NCBI GenBank assembly: GCA_003001795.1
Contig: PVNI01000002.1
Span: forward strand, 248,001-312,000
Length of the DNA stretch: 64,000 nt
Source: Actinomadura viridilutea
Lineage (GTDB): Bacteria > Actinomycetota > Actinomycetes > Streptosporangiales > Streptosporangiaceae
Direction of reading: 5' to 3'
Positions 26,355 to 35,169 of this stretch are shown here, piece by piece. The notes under the pieces are model-generated. The model had not been told where the DNA came from. It saw only the letters and a program-made list of their open reading frames with translations, and made no database searches. The position numbers were made by a program, and so were the translations under genes. Position 1 is the first letter of the stretch, and each line of letters opens with the position of its first letter.

Positions 26355-28159
26355 CCACGTTGAACGAGGCCGCCTCCGCCGAGAGCGCGCTGACCACGCT
26401 GCGCCGCGGCCTGCGGCTCAGCCCCGAGTTCCGCGCCGGACTGGCCGGGACGCTGCTGCTGGCGCTGGTGGCCACGGCCGGCCGGGTGGTCGTGCCGATC
26501 GCGGTGCAGCAGACGATCGACAAGGGGCTGGGCGGGCCCGGCGGCCCCGACATCGGGTTCATCCGCACGGCCGTGCTGGCGTGCGCGGCGGCGGTGGCGG
26601 TGACGGCGCTGAGCGCGTACGCGGTGAACGTGCGGCTCTACAAGACCACCGAGTCCGGCCTGGCCACGCTGCGGACCAAGGCGTTCCGGCACGTGCACGA
26701 CCTGTCGGTGCTCACGCAGAGCTCCGAGCGGCGCGGCGCCCTGGTGTCGCGGGTGACCGGCGACGTGGACCAGATCAGCCAGTTCATGCAGTGGGGCGGA
26801 CTGCTGATCATCATGTCGACCGGGCAGCTGCTGGTGGCCAGCGTCCTGATGGCGGTCTACTCCTGGCCGCTGGCGCTGCTGGTGTGGGCGACCTTCCTGC
26901 CGCTGGCGTTCGCGCTGCGCCGCTTCCAGCGGCTGCTGTCGGCCGCCTACACGCGCGTCCGCGAGCGCATGGGCGACCTGCTGGCCGCGGTGAGCGAGTC
27001 GGTGGTGGGCGCGTCGGTGATCCGCGCCTACGCGGCCGAGGAGCGCACCGCCCGCCGGGTGGACGCGGCCGTCGAGGAGCACCGGCGGGCCCAGACGCGG
27101 GCGCAGGGCCTGGTGGCGCTGACGTTCCCGTCCAGCGAGCTGGTGGCGGCGGTGGCGACCGCCGGGGTCGTCGTGGCGGGGACGCTGCTGGGCGTGGCCG
27201 GCGACCTGACCGCCGGCGAGCTGGTGGCGTTCCTGTTCCTGGTGACGCTGTTCGTCAGCCCCATGCAGACCGCCACCGAGGTGCTCAACGAGGCGCAGAA
27301 CGCGATCGCCGGATGGCGGCGGGTGCTGGGCGTCCTGGACACCGCGCCGGACGTGGCCGACCCCGGCGAGAAGGGGCGGACCCTACCCCGCGGGCCCATC
27401 GAGGTGCGGTTCGAGAACGTCGCGTTCGCCTACCCCGTCGACGGCTCGGACGGGTCGGGCGCGACGGGTCCGCTCGTCCTGCGCGACGTCAACGTGGAGA
27501 TCGCCCCCCGAAGCCGGGTCGCGGTGGTCGGCGAGACGGGCTCGGGCAAGACCACGTTCGCCAAGCTGCTGACCCGGCTGATGGATCCGACCTCCGGACG
27601 TGTGCTGGTGGACGGCGTGCCCTTGCAGCAGGTGCGCTTCTCCTCGCTGCGCGAGCGCATCGTCATGGTGCCGCAGGACGGGTTCCTGTTCGACGCCACG
27701 CTCGGCGACAACATCCGCTACGGGCGGCCGGACGCCACCGACGAGGAGGTGCTCCTGGCGCTGACGGAACTGGGCCTGGCCGACTGGGTGGAGGGCCTGC
27801 CGCGCGGCCTGGACACGCCCGTGGGGCAGCGCGGCGAGTCCCTGTCGGCGGGCGAACGGCAGCTGGTGGCCCTGGCCCGCGCCTACATCGCCGACCCCGA
27901 CCTGCTGGTGCTGGACGAGGCCACGTCCGCGGTCGACCCGGCCACCGAGGTGCGCATCCAGCGCGCGCTCGACGGGGTGACGCGGGGCCGCACGGCCGTC
28001 TCCATCGCGCACCGGCTGTCCACGGCGGAGGCCGCGGACGAGGTGCTGGTGTTCGACAAGGGGCGCATCGTCCAGCGCGGCCCGCACGCCGAGCTGGTCG
28101 CGGTCCCGGGCGTCTACGCCGACCTGTACGCGTCCTGGATCGCCCAGCGCCGCATCTAG
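26351..28159 (+). CDS. ABC exporter half-transporter, catalytic subunit
   Basis: 602 aa; GTG at 26351 overlapping the first subunit's stop. Six membrane helices (about 30-320) and an ATPase with Walker A GETGSGKTT (about 394), Walker B LLVLDEATS with the catalytic Glu (about 520) and switch His in SIAHRLS (about 553). Its signature motif is altered to LSAGERQ. Combined with the partner's altered Walker B and switch, one composite ATP site is canonical and the other is degenerate, as in known asymmetric heterodimeric exporters. A terminator-like hairpin follows at 28166-28191, so the pair forms a two-gene operon. Confidence 0.94.
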   Translation: MTTLNEAASAESALTTLRRGLRLSPEFRAGLAGTLLLALVATAGRVVVPIAVQQTIDKGLGGPGGPDIGFIRTAVLACAAAVAVTALSAYAVNVRLYKTTESGLATLRTKAFRHVHDLSVLTQSSERRGALVSRVTGDVDQISQFMQWGGLLIIMSTGQLLVASVLMAVYSWPLALLVWATFLPLAFALRRFQRLLSAAYTRVRERMGDLLAAVSESVVGASVIRAYAAEERTARRVDAAVEEHRRAQTRAQGLVALTFPSSELVAAVATAGVVVAGTLLGVAGDLTAGELVAFLFLVTLFVSPMQTATEVLNEAQNAIAGWRRVLGVLDTAPDVADPGEKGRTLPRGPIEVRFENVAFAYPVDGSDGSGATGPLVLRDVNVEIAPRSRVAVVGETGSGKTTFAKLLTRLMDPTSGRVLVDGVPLQQVRFSSLRERIVMVPQDGFLFDATLGDNIRYGRPDATDEEVLLALTELGLADWVEGLPRGLDTPVGQRGESLSAGERQLVALARAYIADPDLLVLDEATSAVDPATEVRIQRALDGVTRGRTAVSIAHRLSTAEAADEVLVFDKGRIVQRGPHAELVAVPGVYADLYASWIAQRRI

Positions 28160-28165
28160 CCGCCG

Positions 28166-28191
28166 GGCCGCCGCCCGGCCTCGCGGCGGCC
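28166..28191 (+). terminator. Terminator-like hairpin after the ABC pair
   Basis: GGCCGCCG (28166-28173) and CGGCGGCC (28184-28191), 8 bp, 10-base loop, starting seven bases past the stop codon. No U-run. Confidence 0.55.
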
Positions 28192-28213
28192 TGCGGATCA
28201 CCGGGTAAAGCAC

Positions 28214-28243
28214 TTGCCGGTTTTGTGGTCGGGTGCGCATTCT
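28214..28243 (+). promoter_or_regulatory. Promoter placing the start codon at +1 (leaderless)
   Basis: TTGCCG (28214-28219), 18-base spacer, CATTCT (28238-28243). The next gene's GTG begins seven bases after the -10, exactly where transcription should start, and no Shine-Dalgarno is present. Confidence 0.5.
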
Positions 28244-28249
28244 GCTGGG

Positions 28250-29500
28250 GTGAGCAACGAGGTCGTGTTGGAATCGGCGGGCACGCTGCACGGACAGCTG
28301 CAGCGTGGCCTGGGACGGGCCGCGCGTCGCGCGGCCGATAAACCTGGTGCGAGCGAGTTCGTTTATGACTGCATACGCCGCGACCCACGCTGGGATCCCC
28401 GCGCCGAGACACGCGGCCTTTATTACGCGCGCCTGATGGTCGACTTGGAGCTGCCTGTCGGGCCGGTGGCCGAACACCTTTTCGACTCGTCCGACCAGTC
28501 CGACGGCGACGGACGGCGGGTGCAGCTCGCCCTCGAGGTGCTCGCGGACCTGGTGCGGCTGAGCCGCAGGGAGGCCGCGTCGGCGCTGTACCGGTACGCC
28601 GAAGAGGGCACCCATTGGTTCGACGCCGTCGACACGCTCGTGGGCTTGGCCGATCCGACCCTGACGCACGGTCTGGACGAGCTGGTGGCGGCGCGGTGCA
28701 ACGAGTCCGCGTTGGACGCCCTGGTCGCGGGCCCGCACAATCCCGTGATCGAGAGCTGGGCGGCGCGGCAGCCGCGGATCGCCGACGCCCTGGCCCGGCG
28801 CCGCGAGACCGGCCGGGCGCGCCGCTCCGGGCTCGGCGCCGCCCGGGCCGAACGGACCGAGGCCGAGCTCCTCGAGGCCGCTCGGCGGCGCGACGACGGA
28901 GCCGTGGCGGCCATCTTCGAGCTCGGCCGCAGGCGGGCCCCGGCGCTGCTCGACCTCGCCGAAGAGCTGCTGCCGCAGCGGCCGAGCCGATGGGGCGGAG
29001 CGGTGTGCCGGGCGCTGCGCGAGTACGGCCCCGAGGCGGTGCCGCGGGCGAGGGCGTGGGCCGCGTCACGCGGCGGTTGCCAGGACTTGGCCCTCGCCAT
29101 CCTGGCCCGCCACGGCACCCGCCAGGACATCCCGTTGCTGATGAACGAGCTTCAGGACGCCGTGGAACGGTGCGACTGGGGCGACGCGGCCGGCCCCATC
29201 GAAGGCTTGGGCAGGCTGCGCGCAGGCGAGGCCGTGCCGCTGTTGAAGACCGCTTGGACCGAATCGACTTATGCGTTCCTACGTCCCCGCATTCTGACCG
29301 CCTTGACCCGCACCGCGCCGCACACCGCCGAGTCCTACACCGTCGAGGGCCTGTGGGACTGCGAGGAGGGCGTGCGCCAGATCGCCGCCGAGACCGTCCC
29401 CCTCACCCGCGAGACCCGCATACGCCTGCAACGCCTTCACCACGACGCCGCCGAGGAGCCCGCCGTGCGCGCCGCCGCCGCAGGGCGTCTCATGGCCTGA
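28250..29500 (+). CDS. HEAT-like helical repeat protein
   Basis: 416 aa. The GTG at 28250 is preferred because it sits at the predicted transcription start; a TTG at 28214 in frame falls inside the promoter. No signal or membrane segment. The protein is a run of amphipathic helices rich in Ala, Leu, Arg and Glu with recurrent patterns such as GDAAGPIEGLGRLRAGEAVPLL and ALREYGPEAVPRARAWAA, suggestive of HEAT/armadillo-like solenoids in the second half. An N-terminal part (SEFVYDCIRRDPRWDPRAETRG) looks conserved-type but unnamed. Role unknown; solenoids usually mediate protein contacts. It stands alone between the ABC operon and two small lipoproteins. Confidence 0.7.
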   Translation: MSNEVVLESAGTLHGQLQRGLGRAARRAADKPGASEFVYDCIRRDPRWDPRAETRGLYYARLMVDLELPVGPVAEHLFDSSDQSDGDGRRVQLALEVLADLVRLSRREAASALYRYAEEGTHWFDAVDTLVGLADPTLTHGLDELVAARCNESALDALVAGPHNPVIESWAARQPRIADALARRRETGRARRSGLGAARAERTEAELLEAARRRDDGAVAAIFELGRRRAPALLDLAEELLPQRPSRWGGAVCRALREYGPEAVPRARAWAASRGGCQDLALAILARHGTRQDIPLLMNELQDAVERCDWGDAAGPIEGLGRLRAGEAVPLLKTAWTESTYAFLRPRILTALTRTAPHTAESYTVEGLWDCEEGVRQIAAETVPLTRETRIRLQRLHHDAAEEPAVRAAAAGRLMA

Positions 29501-29599
29501 CCTGCTTCCCGCTCCCTCCCCCTCCGCGGATGAACCCCGCGGAAGTGTCCGCCCGTATGTGTGGGCGAATCGCTCAACTCTTCCCGGGGAGGACGAGCC

Positions 29600-30070
29600 A
29601 TGCGCTCCGATGACCACCGTTCGCCCTTGAAGGCCGCCCTGCTGTGCGGTGCCGCCGCGGCCCTGCTGCCGCTGGCGGCCGGCTGCTCGGGAGGCTCGGC
29701 CGAGGCGGGAGGGAGCGGCGGCAAGCAGGCCCAGCCCGCCACCGCCGAGCAGCTCGCCCAGCAGACCGGCTGCAAGCTGAGCAGCCTCCGCAAGGTCGCG
29801 GACCTGTCGCAGGGCTCCTGCCAGACGGACAAGGGCCGCTTCACGGTGGTGAGCTTCACCACCGACCAGGGGCAGCATGCGTGGTTGGAGGAGGCCAAGC
29901 CTTGGGGCGGCACCTACCTGGTGGGGCCGCGGTGGGTCATCGTCAGCACCGAGCAGACGCTGAAGTCGCTCCAGGAGGAGCTCGGCGGGCAGATCGAGTA
30001 CGGCGCCCACCACGGCGGGGGCGGAGGCGGCGGCCACCAGGGCGGCGGGACGAACCACCAGGGCGGCTGA
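29600..30070 (+). CDS. Small lipoprotein with Gly/His-rich tail
   Basis: 156 aa. ATG at 29600 with GGGGAGGA upstream; the longer frame from 29561 is not needed. A signal peptide ends in a lipobox LAAGC, lipid Cys29, so Lgt and LspA should process it. The mature part has two more cysteines (TGCKLSS and GSCQTDKG) that could pair, and a sentence-like WVIVSTEQTLKSLQEELGG end seen in small actinobacterial lipoproteins. The last 20 residues are His/Gly-rich ([14 protein letters not shown]), a possible metal-binding tail. No family name can be given. Confidence 0.8.
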   Translation: MRSDDHRSPLKAALLCGAAAALLPLAAGCSGGSAEAGGSGGKQAQPATAEQLAQQTGCKLSSLRKVADLSQGSCQTDKGRFTVVSFTTDQGQHAWLEEAKPWGGTYLVGPRWVIVSTEQTLKSLQEELGGQIEYGAHHGGGGGGGHQGGGTNHQGG

Positions 30071-30174
30071 TGCGCCCGGGGCGGCGGGACGACGGAGGAC
30101 ATCGCCGCCCCGTACTACTTTCGGCCGCCGCTGGTTCACTCCGCGGAAGGAGGGGAGGGCGGGGGTCCGCCATC

Positions 30175-30180
30175 TAGACT
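30175..30180 (+). promoter_or_regulatory. -10 element for a leaderless mRNA
   Basis: TAGACT ends seven bases before the ATG at 30188 and there is no ribosome-binding site, so the transcript probably begins at the start codon. No clear -35. Confidence 0.45.
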
Positions 30181-30187
30181 CACGCAC

Positions 30188-30520
30188 ATGTTCCCCTCTG
30201 TTCGGCGAGCACTGACCGTACTGCCGTTCGCGCTGCTGCCCGTCGCCGGCGTCACTGCGTGCAGCAGCGAGGGCGCCACGACCGAGTGCACCGTGAACTC
30301 CTGCACCATCACCTTCAACCGCGGCGTCGACGCGAGCGCGTCGATCCTGGGCGTCAAGGCCGAACTGGTGAGCGTGCAGGACGACACCGTCACGCTCAAG
30401 GTGGCCGGTCAGCAGATCACCGTGCCCAGGGGCGAGGCCGAGCAGGCCGAAGGGTTCGACGTCTCCGTCCAGTCGATCACCAAGGACACCGTGGTCGTCA
30501 AGATCAGCAACAACGGGTGA
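30188..30520 (+). CDS. Small lipoprotein
   Basis: 110 aa. Signal peptide with a lipobox GVTAC (Cys25). The mature part contains a Cys pair (TECTVNSCTITF) and a beta-rich pattern of alternating Val/Thr (DDTVTLKVAGQQITVPRGEA). The start at 30188 fits a leaderless mRNA. It is separated from the previous lipoprotein gene by 117 bases. Function unknown; I know of similar small actinobacterial lipoproteins only by form. Confidence 0.75.
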   Translation: MFPSVRRALTVLPFALLPVAGVTACSSEGATTECTVNSCTITFNRGVDASASILGVKAELVSVQDDTVTLKVAGQQITVPRGEAEQAEGFDVSVQSITKDTVVVKISNNG

Positions 30521-30566
30521 CGCCCCTGGAGCGCGACCCGCTCCGCGCATCCGCCAAGATGGGGGC

Positions 30567-31736
<1,170 letters not shown>

Positions 31737-31860
31737 CGCGGGCCGTCCCGCCCCGCCGCGCCTTCGACGCCGGGGGCGCGGCGGACCCGCCGGGCCGCGC
31801 CCGGCGACGCATACCCCCCGGACCGCCCCCGCGCAGGCGCCTTGGCACGATAGAACCGCC

Positions 31861-32430
31861 ATGATCGCCTCGCCCCCCTCCCGCACCGCGCGATCCGCGA
31901 TCTTCGCGGTCGTCTGCGTGTGCCTCACCGCGCTGGGGCACCGGACCGCCTCCGGCGAGCCGATGTCCCCGGACGCGCTGCTGTGGGGGTTCTTCGGCGT
32001 GTGGGCCGTGGCGCTGCCGCTGGCCGGGCACGAGCGATCCCTGCCGACGATCCTCGGCGGACTGCTCGGCGGGCAGTTCGTCCTGCACGCGTTGTTCAGC
32101 ACCGGGGAGCTTCACTACCACCATCACCACTGCTCCGCTCACCCGGTGTCCGCCGCCGGCCACGGCGGCACCGCGATGACGGTCGCGCACCTGCTCGCCG
32201 CGGGCGCGTCGGCCTGGTGGCTGCGACGGGGCGAGCGCGCCGCCTGGCGGTTGGCCCGGCTGGCGGCGTCCGTCCTGCTGAGGCCGCTGTGGCTGACGTT
32301 CAGCGCGCCCGCGCCGCAGGCGCCCCGCGCCGCCGTGCCGCGCACCCAGTCCTCGGCCCCGCCGCGCATCGCGCCGCTCCGTCACGTTCTGGTTCTGCGA
32401 GGGCCGCCCGCGCCCGTCCCGGGGCGCTGA
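31861..32430 (+). CDS. Multi-pass membrane protein with His cluster
   Basis: 189 aa. ATG at 31861; no clear ribosome site, possibly leaderless. About four hydrophobic segments (SAIFAVVCVCLTALG; LLWGFFGVWAVALPLAG; ILGGLLGGQFVLHALFS; MTVAHLLAAGASAWWL). Between the third and fourth is a striking metal-ligand cluster, ELHYHHHHCSAHP, followed by AAGHGGTAM. The tail is Pro/Arg-rich. It lies directly upstream of a PCuAC copper chaperone and a DyP peroxidase on the same strand, which suggests copper sensing or transport; this is context only, with no family named. Confidence 0.75.
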   Translation: MIASPPSRTARSAIFAVVCVCLTALGHRTASGEPMSPDALLWGFFGVWAVALPLAGHERSLPTILGGLLGGQFVLHALFSTGELHYHHHHCSAHPVSAAGHGGTAMTVAHLLAAGASAWWLRRGERAAWRLARLAASVLLRPLWLTFSAPAPQAPRAAVPRTQSSAPPRIAPLRHVLVLRGPPAPVPGR

Positions 32431-32607
32431 GCCGCCCCCCACGCCGCGCCCCGCGCCGCGGGGCGTCCGAGCCGTCCCGCCGACCGCATCGGCGGGACGC
32501 CCTCTCCCTGACCATCGCGACCGGCCCCGGACCGGCCGCGTCCCGGGGCGCGCCCGGGCGCGGGACCGGCGACGCCGGCGCGCGTCCAGAACCAGAAGGA
32601 CCCCTTC

Positions 32608-33168
32608 ATGCACGGCTTTCGCATGCACGACTTCCGTCTTCCGAGCACGGTCGCGTCCCTGACCGCGGCCTGCCTCGCGCTCACCGGCTGCGGCGGCGCC
32701 GAGTCCGCGCCTGACGCGCCGACCAGTCCCGCCGCGTCGTCCGGCGCCGCCGCGTCGTCCGCCCCGGCCGCCGCCCTGACGGTCCACGACGCCTGGGTGA
32801 AGGCCGCCGACGAGGGCATGACCGCCGCGTTCGGCACCCTGGTCAACCACACCGGCGCCGCCGTCACGATCACCTCGGCCTCCACCCCCGCCTCGCCGAA
32901 GGTGGAACTGCACGAGGTCGCCGGGTCCGGCGGCGAGATGACGATGCGGCCGGTCGAGGGCGGCTTCACCGTCCCCGCCAAGGGACGGCTGGAGCTCAGG
33001 CCCGGCGGGTTCCACATCATGCTCATGGACCTCGCCGAGCCGATCAGGCCCGGCGATCAGGTCGCCTTCACCCTCCGCCTCGCGGGCGGCGGCACGGTCG
33101 AGTTCACCGCCCTGGGCAAGTCCTTCCAGGGCGCCAACGAGAACTACGAGCCGGGGGCGGGCCGCTGA
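32608..33168 (+). CDS. PCuAC-type periplasmic copper chaperone lipoprotein
   Basis: 186 aa. ATG at 32608 with GAAGGA upstream. Signal peptide ending in lipobox LTGC (Cys28), then a Ser/Ala linker. The PCuAC domain has its copper ligands in order: His in VELHEV, Met in GEMTMRP, His and Met in GGFHIMLMDL, matching the H-Mx10-M-x21-H-x-M pattern approximately. PCuAC proteins deliver Cu(I) to extracytoplasmic enzymes. The stop overlaps the DyP start by one base (TGATG), so the two are co-translated. Confidence 0.92.
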   Translation: MHGFRMHDFRLPSTVASLTAACLALTGCGGAESAPDAPTSPAASSGAAASSAPAAALTVHDAWVKAADEGMTAAFGTLVNHTGAAVTITSASTPASPKVELHEVAGSGGEMTMRPVEGGFTVPAKGRLELRPGGFHIMLMDLAEPIRPGDQVAFTLRLAGGGTVEFTALGKSFQGANENYEPGAGR

Positions 33169-34331
33169 TGGACCGCAACCCCACCCGGCGGGCCCTGTTC
33201 GTCGGCGGGGCGGCGGCCGCGGTGGCCGCCGCCGCGGCCTGCCGCGCCGACCGCCGCGCCGACCGGCCCGCCGCGCCCGCGCGGACCCCCGACGTCGTGC
33301 CGTTCCACGGCGCGCACCAGGCCGGCATCGCCACCCCTCCGCAGGTGCACGCGGTGTTCGTCGCGTTCGACCTGCGCCCCGGCACCGACCGGGCCGCGCT
33401 CGGACGGCTCATGCGGCTGCTCACCGACGACGCCCGCCGTCTCACCGCCGGCCGCCAGGGCCTGGCCGACGCCCAGCCCGAGCTCGCCGACCGGCCCGCG
33501 CGGCTCACCGTCACCTTCGGGTTCGGGCCCGGCCTGTTCGCCAAGGCGAAGCTGCGGGACCGGCAGCCACGGCTCGACCTGCCGCGCTTTTCCATCGACC
33601 GGTTGGAGGACCGCTGGAGCGGCGGCGACCTGCTCGTCCAGCTGTGCGCCGACGACGCCGTCACCCTGGCCCACGCGCTGCGTCTGATCGTCAAGGACGC
33701 CCGCGACTTCGCCGCCGTGCGCTGGACCCAGCGCGGGTTCCGCCGCAACCAGCCCGCGGGCCAGACCCAGCGCAACCTCATGGGCCAGCTCGACGGCACC
33801 GTCCAGCCCGCCGACCTGGACAAGGCGGTGTGGATCAGTGACGGGCCGGAGTGGCTGCGCGGCGGAACCGTCATGGTCCTGCGGCGCATCAGCATGGACC
33901 TGGAGAAGTGGGACGAGGCCGACGAGGGGGCCAAGGCGTTCGCCGTCGGCCGCGACCTGCGGACCGGGGCCCCGCTCACCGGGAAGGCCGAACACGACGA
34001 GCCGGACTTCACGGCCAAGGACGAGCTCGGCTTCCCGGTCATCTCCGACAACGCCCACATCCGCCTCGCCCGCGCGGCCGACCCGGCGCTGCGCATGCTG
34101 CGACGCGGCTACAACTACGACGAATCGATCAGCCGCGACGGCGTCGCCGACTCGGGGCTGCTGTTCGTCTCCTACCAGGCGGACCTGCACCGCCAGTTCG
34201 TCCCGGTCCAGCGGAGGCTGGCCGCCTCCGACCTGCTCAACCTCTGGACCACGCCGGTCGGCTCCGCCGTCTTCGCGCTGCCTCCGGGCTGCGGCCCCGG
34301 CGGCTGGATCGGCGAGACCCTGCTGGCCTGA
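33168..34331 (+). CDS. Tat-exported DyP-type heme peroxidase
   Basis: 387 aa. ATG at 33168 overlapping the PCuAC stop. Twin-arginine signal (Arg7-Arg8 in NPTRRALFVGG) and an Ala-rich h-region. The DyP signature GxxDG is present as GQLDGT (catalytic Asp about 208), and the proximal heme ligand is His in ISDNAHIRLA (about 296). Family enzymes oxidise dyes and phenols with hydrogen peroxide or act in iron uptake like EfeB. Linkage to a copper chaperone is seen in actinobacteria and may reflect a shared role in copper-dependent morphogenesis or oxidase maturation; that is inference. Confidence 0.94.
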   Translation: MDRNPTRRALFVGGAAAAVAAAAACRADRRADRPAAPARTPDVVPFHGAHQAGIATPPQVHAVFVAFDLRPGTDRAALGRLMRLLTDDARRLTAGRQGLADAQPELADRPARLTVTFGFGPGLFAKAKLRDRQPRLDLPRFSIDRLEDRWSGGDLLVQLCADDAVTLAHALRLIVKDARDFAAVRWTQRGFRRNQPAGQTQRNLMGQLDGTVQPADLDKAVWISDGPEWLRGGTVMVLRRISMDLEKWDEADEGAKAFAVGRDLRTGAPLTGKAEHDEPDFTAKDELGFPVISDNAHIRLARAADPALRMLRRGYNYDESISRDGVADSGLLFVSYQADLHRQFVPVQRRLAASDLLNLWTTPVGSAVFALPPGCGPGGWIGETLLA

Positions 34332-34349
34332 CCGGACGCCCCGTCGCGC

Positions 34350-34411
34350 ACGCCCTGTCGCGGACGCCCTGTCGCGGACGCCCTGTGGCGGGCGCCCTGC
34401 GGCGGGCGCCC
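34350..34411. repeat. 14-bp tandem repeat between convergent genes
   Basis: Four copies of ACGCCCTGTCGCGG (the last two diverged) and a partial fifth. The later copies contain GCGGGCGCCCGC, able to fold, so the array may double as a bidirectional terminator for the DyP gene and the converging membrane gene. Confidence 0.8.
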
Positions 34412-34428
34412 GCGACGGGGCCCCGGGC

Positions 34429-35013
34429 TCAGGGCAGGCCGTAGGCCAGGCGGCGCCGGGTCAGCCGCCGGCGCACGAAGATCACCACGAAGCCGACCGC
34501 CCCGGCGCCGGTCATCGCCAGGGCCGCCAGCACGGCCAGCCCCAGCAGGCCGTGCACGGCGTCGTCCGGCGCGATCATCAGCCGGGGCGCGTCGCCCGTG
34601 CAGACGAGCCGGGTCGGCCCGGACACCGGCGCCCGGAACGAGGCGGCGTAGCGGTAGCCGGCCCGCTGTGCGGCGGCCCACGGGTCGCTCCTGGTCAACG
34701 CCAGCGGAACCGACGCCGTCCCGAGCGCGACCTCGCAGGAGGCCGGCGCGTGCGCACCCCTCGGCACGTACAGCAGGTAGCGGCGCCCGGCGACCAGGTC
34801 CGGGCGCTTGTGCCCGCGCCCGTCGATCACGACCGGGTCGGCCTGGGCGGCCTTGGAGGCGTCCCAGCTCACGGCGAGCACGACCGCCAGCCCGGTCACC
34901 GCGGACAGCACCAGCGCCACGGGCAGGGCGTACCACGCGGCGGCCGGGCGGACCGCCGGCGGGCCCGCGCTGCGCAGCGGCGAGCGCGTCGGCGAGTTGT
35001 GACCGGCCCACAT
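34429..35013 (-). CDS. Two-helix membrane protein
   Basis: 194 aa from the ATG at 35013, which follows GGGAGGG; the longer frame to 35103 has no site. One N-terminal membrane helix (about 27-50, YALPVALVLSAVTGLAVVLA), an outside domain of about 90 residues with a Cys pair (ASCEVALG and RLVCTGDAP), a second helix near the end (LLGLAVLAALAMTGAGAVGFVVIF) and a basic cytoplasmic tail. No named family. It faces the divergent CocE gene, with 156 bases between starts. Confidence 0.75.
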   Translation of the reverse strand: MWAGHNSPTRSPLRSAGPPAVRPAAAWYALPVALVLSAVTGLAVVLAVSWDASKAAQADPVVIDGRGHKRPDLVAGRRYLLYVPRGAHAPASCEVALGTASVPLALTRSDPWAAAQRAGYRYAASFRAPVSGPTRLVCTGDAPRLMIAPDDAVHGLLGLAVLAALAMTGAGAVGFVVIFVRRRLTRRRLAYGLP

Positions 35014-35124
35014 CGTCGCCCTCCCGAACCCGTGCTCGTGCGGCGGCGTCCGCCGCCATCCCCGATCCCCGTCTTTACCTGCCCAAATCCTCCGACCCGT
35101 CACGTTTCACGATGACGTTTCAAC

Positions 35125-35151
35125 GGCTACCGTGATTACTAGGCAGTAGCC
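35125..35151. promoter_or_regulatory. Inverted repeat upstream of the CocE hydrolase
   Basis: GGCTAC (35125-35130) and GTAGCC (35146-35151), 15 bases apart, 19 bases upstream of the hydrolase start and in its promoter zone. The interior is relatively AT-rich (GATTACTAGG). A dimeric repressor could bind here, but the arms are short. Confidence 0.4.
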
Positions 35152-35169
35152 ACGAGAAGCGGAGCACCC

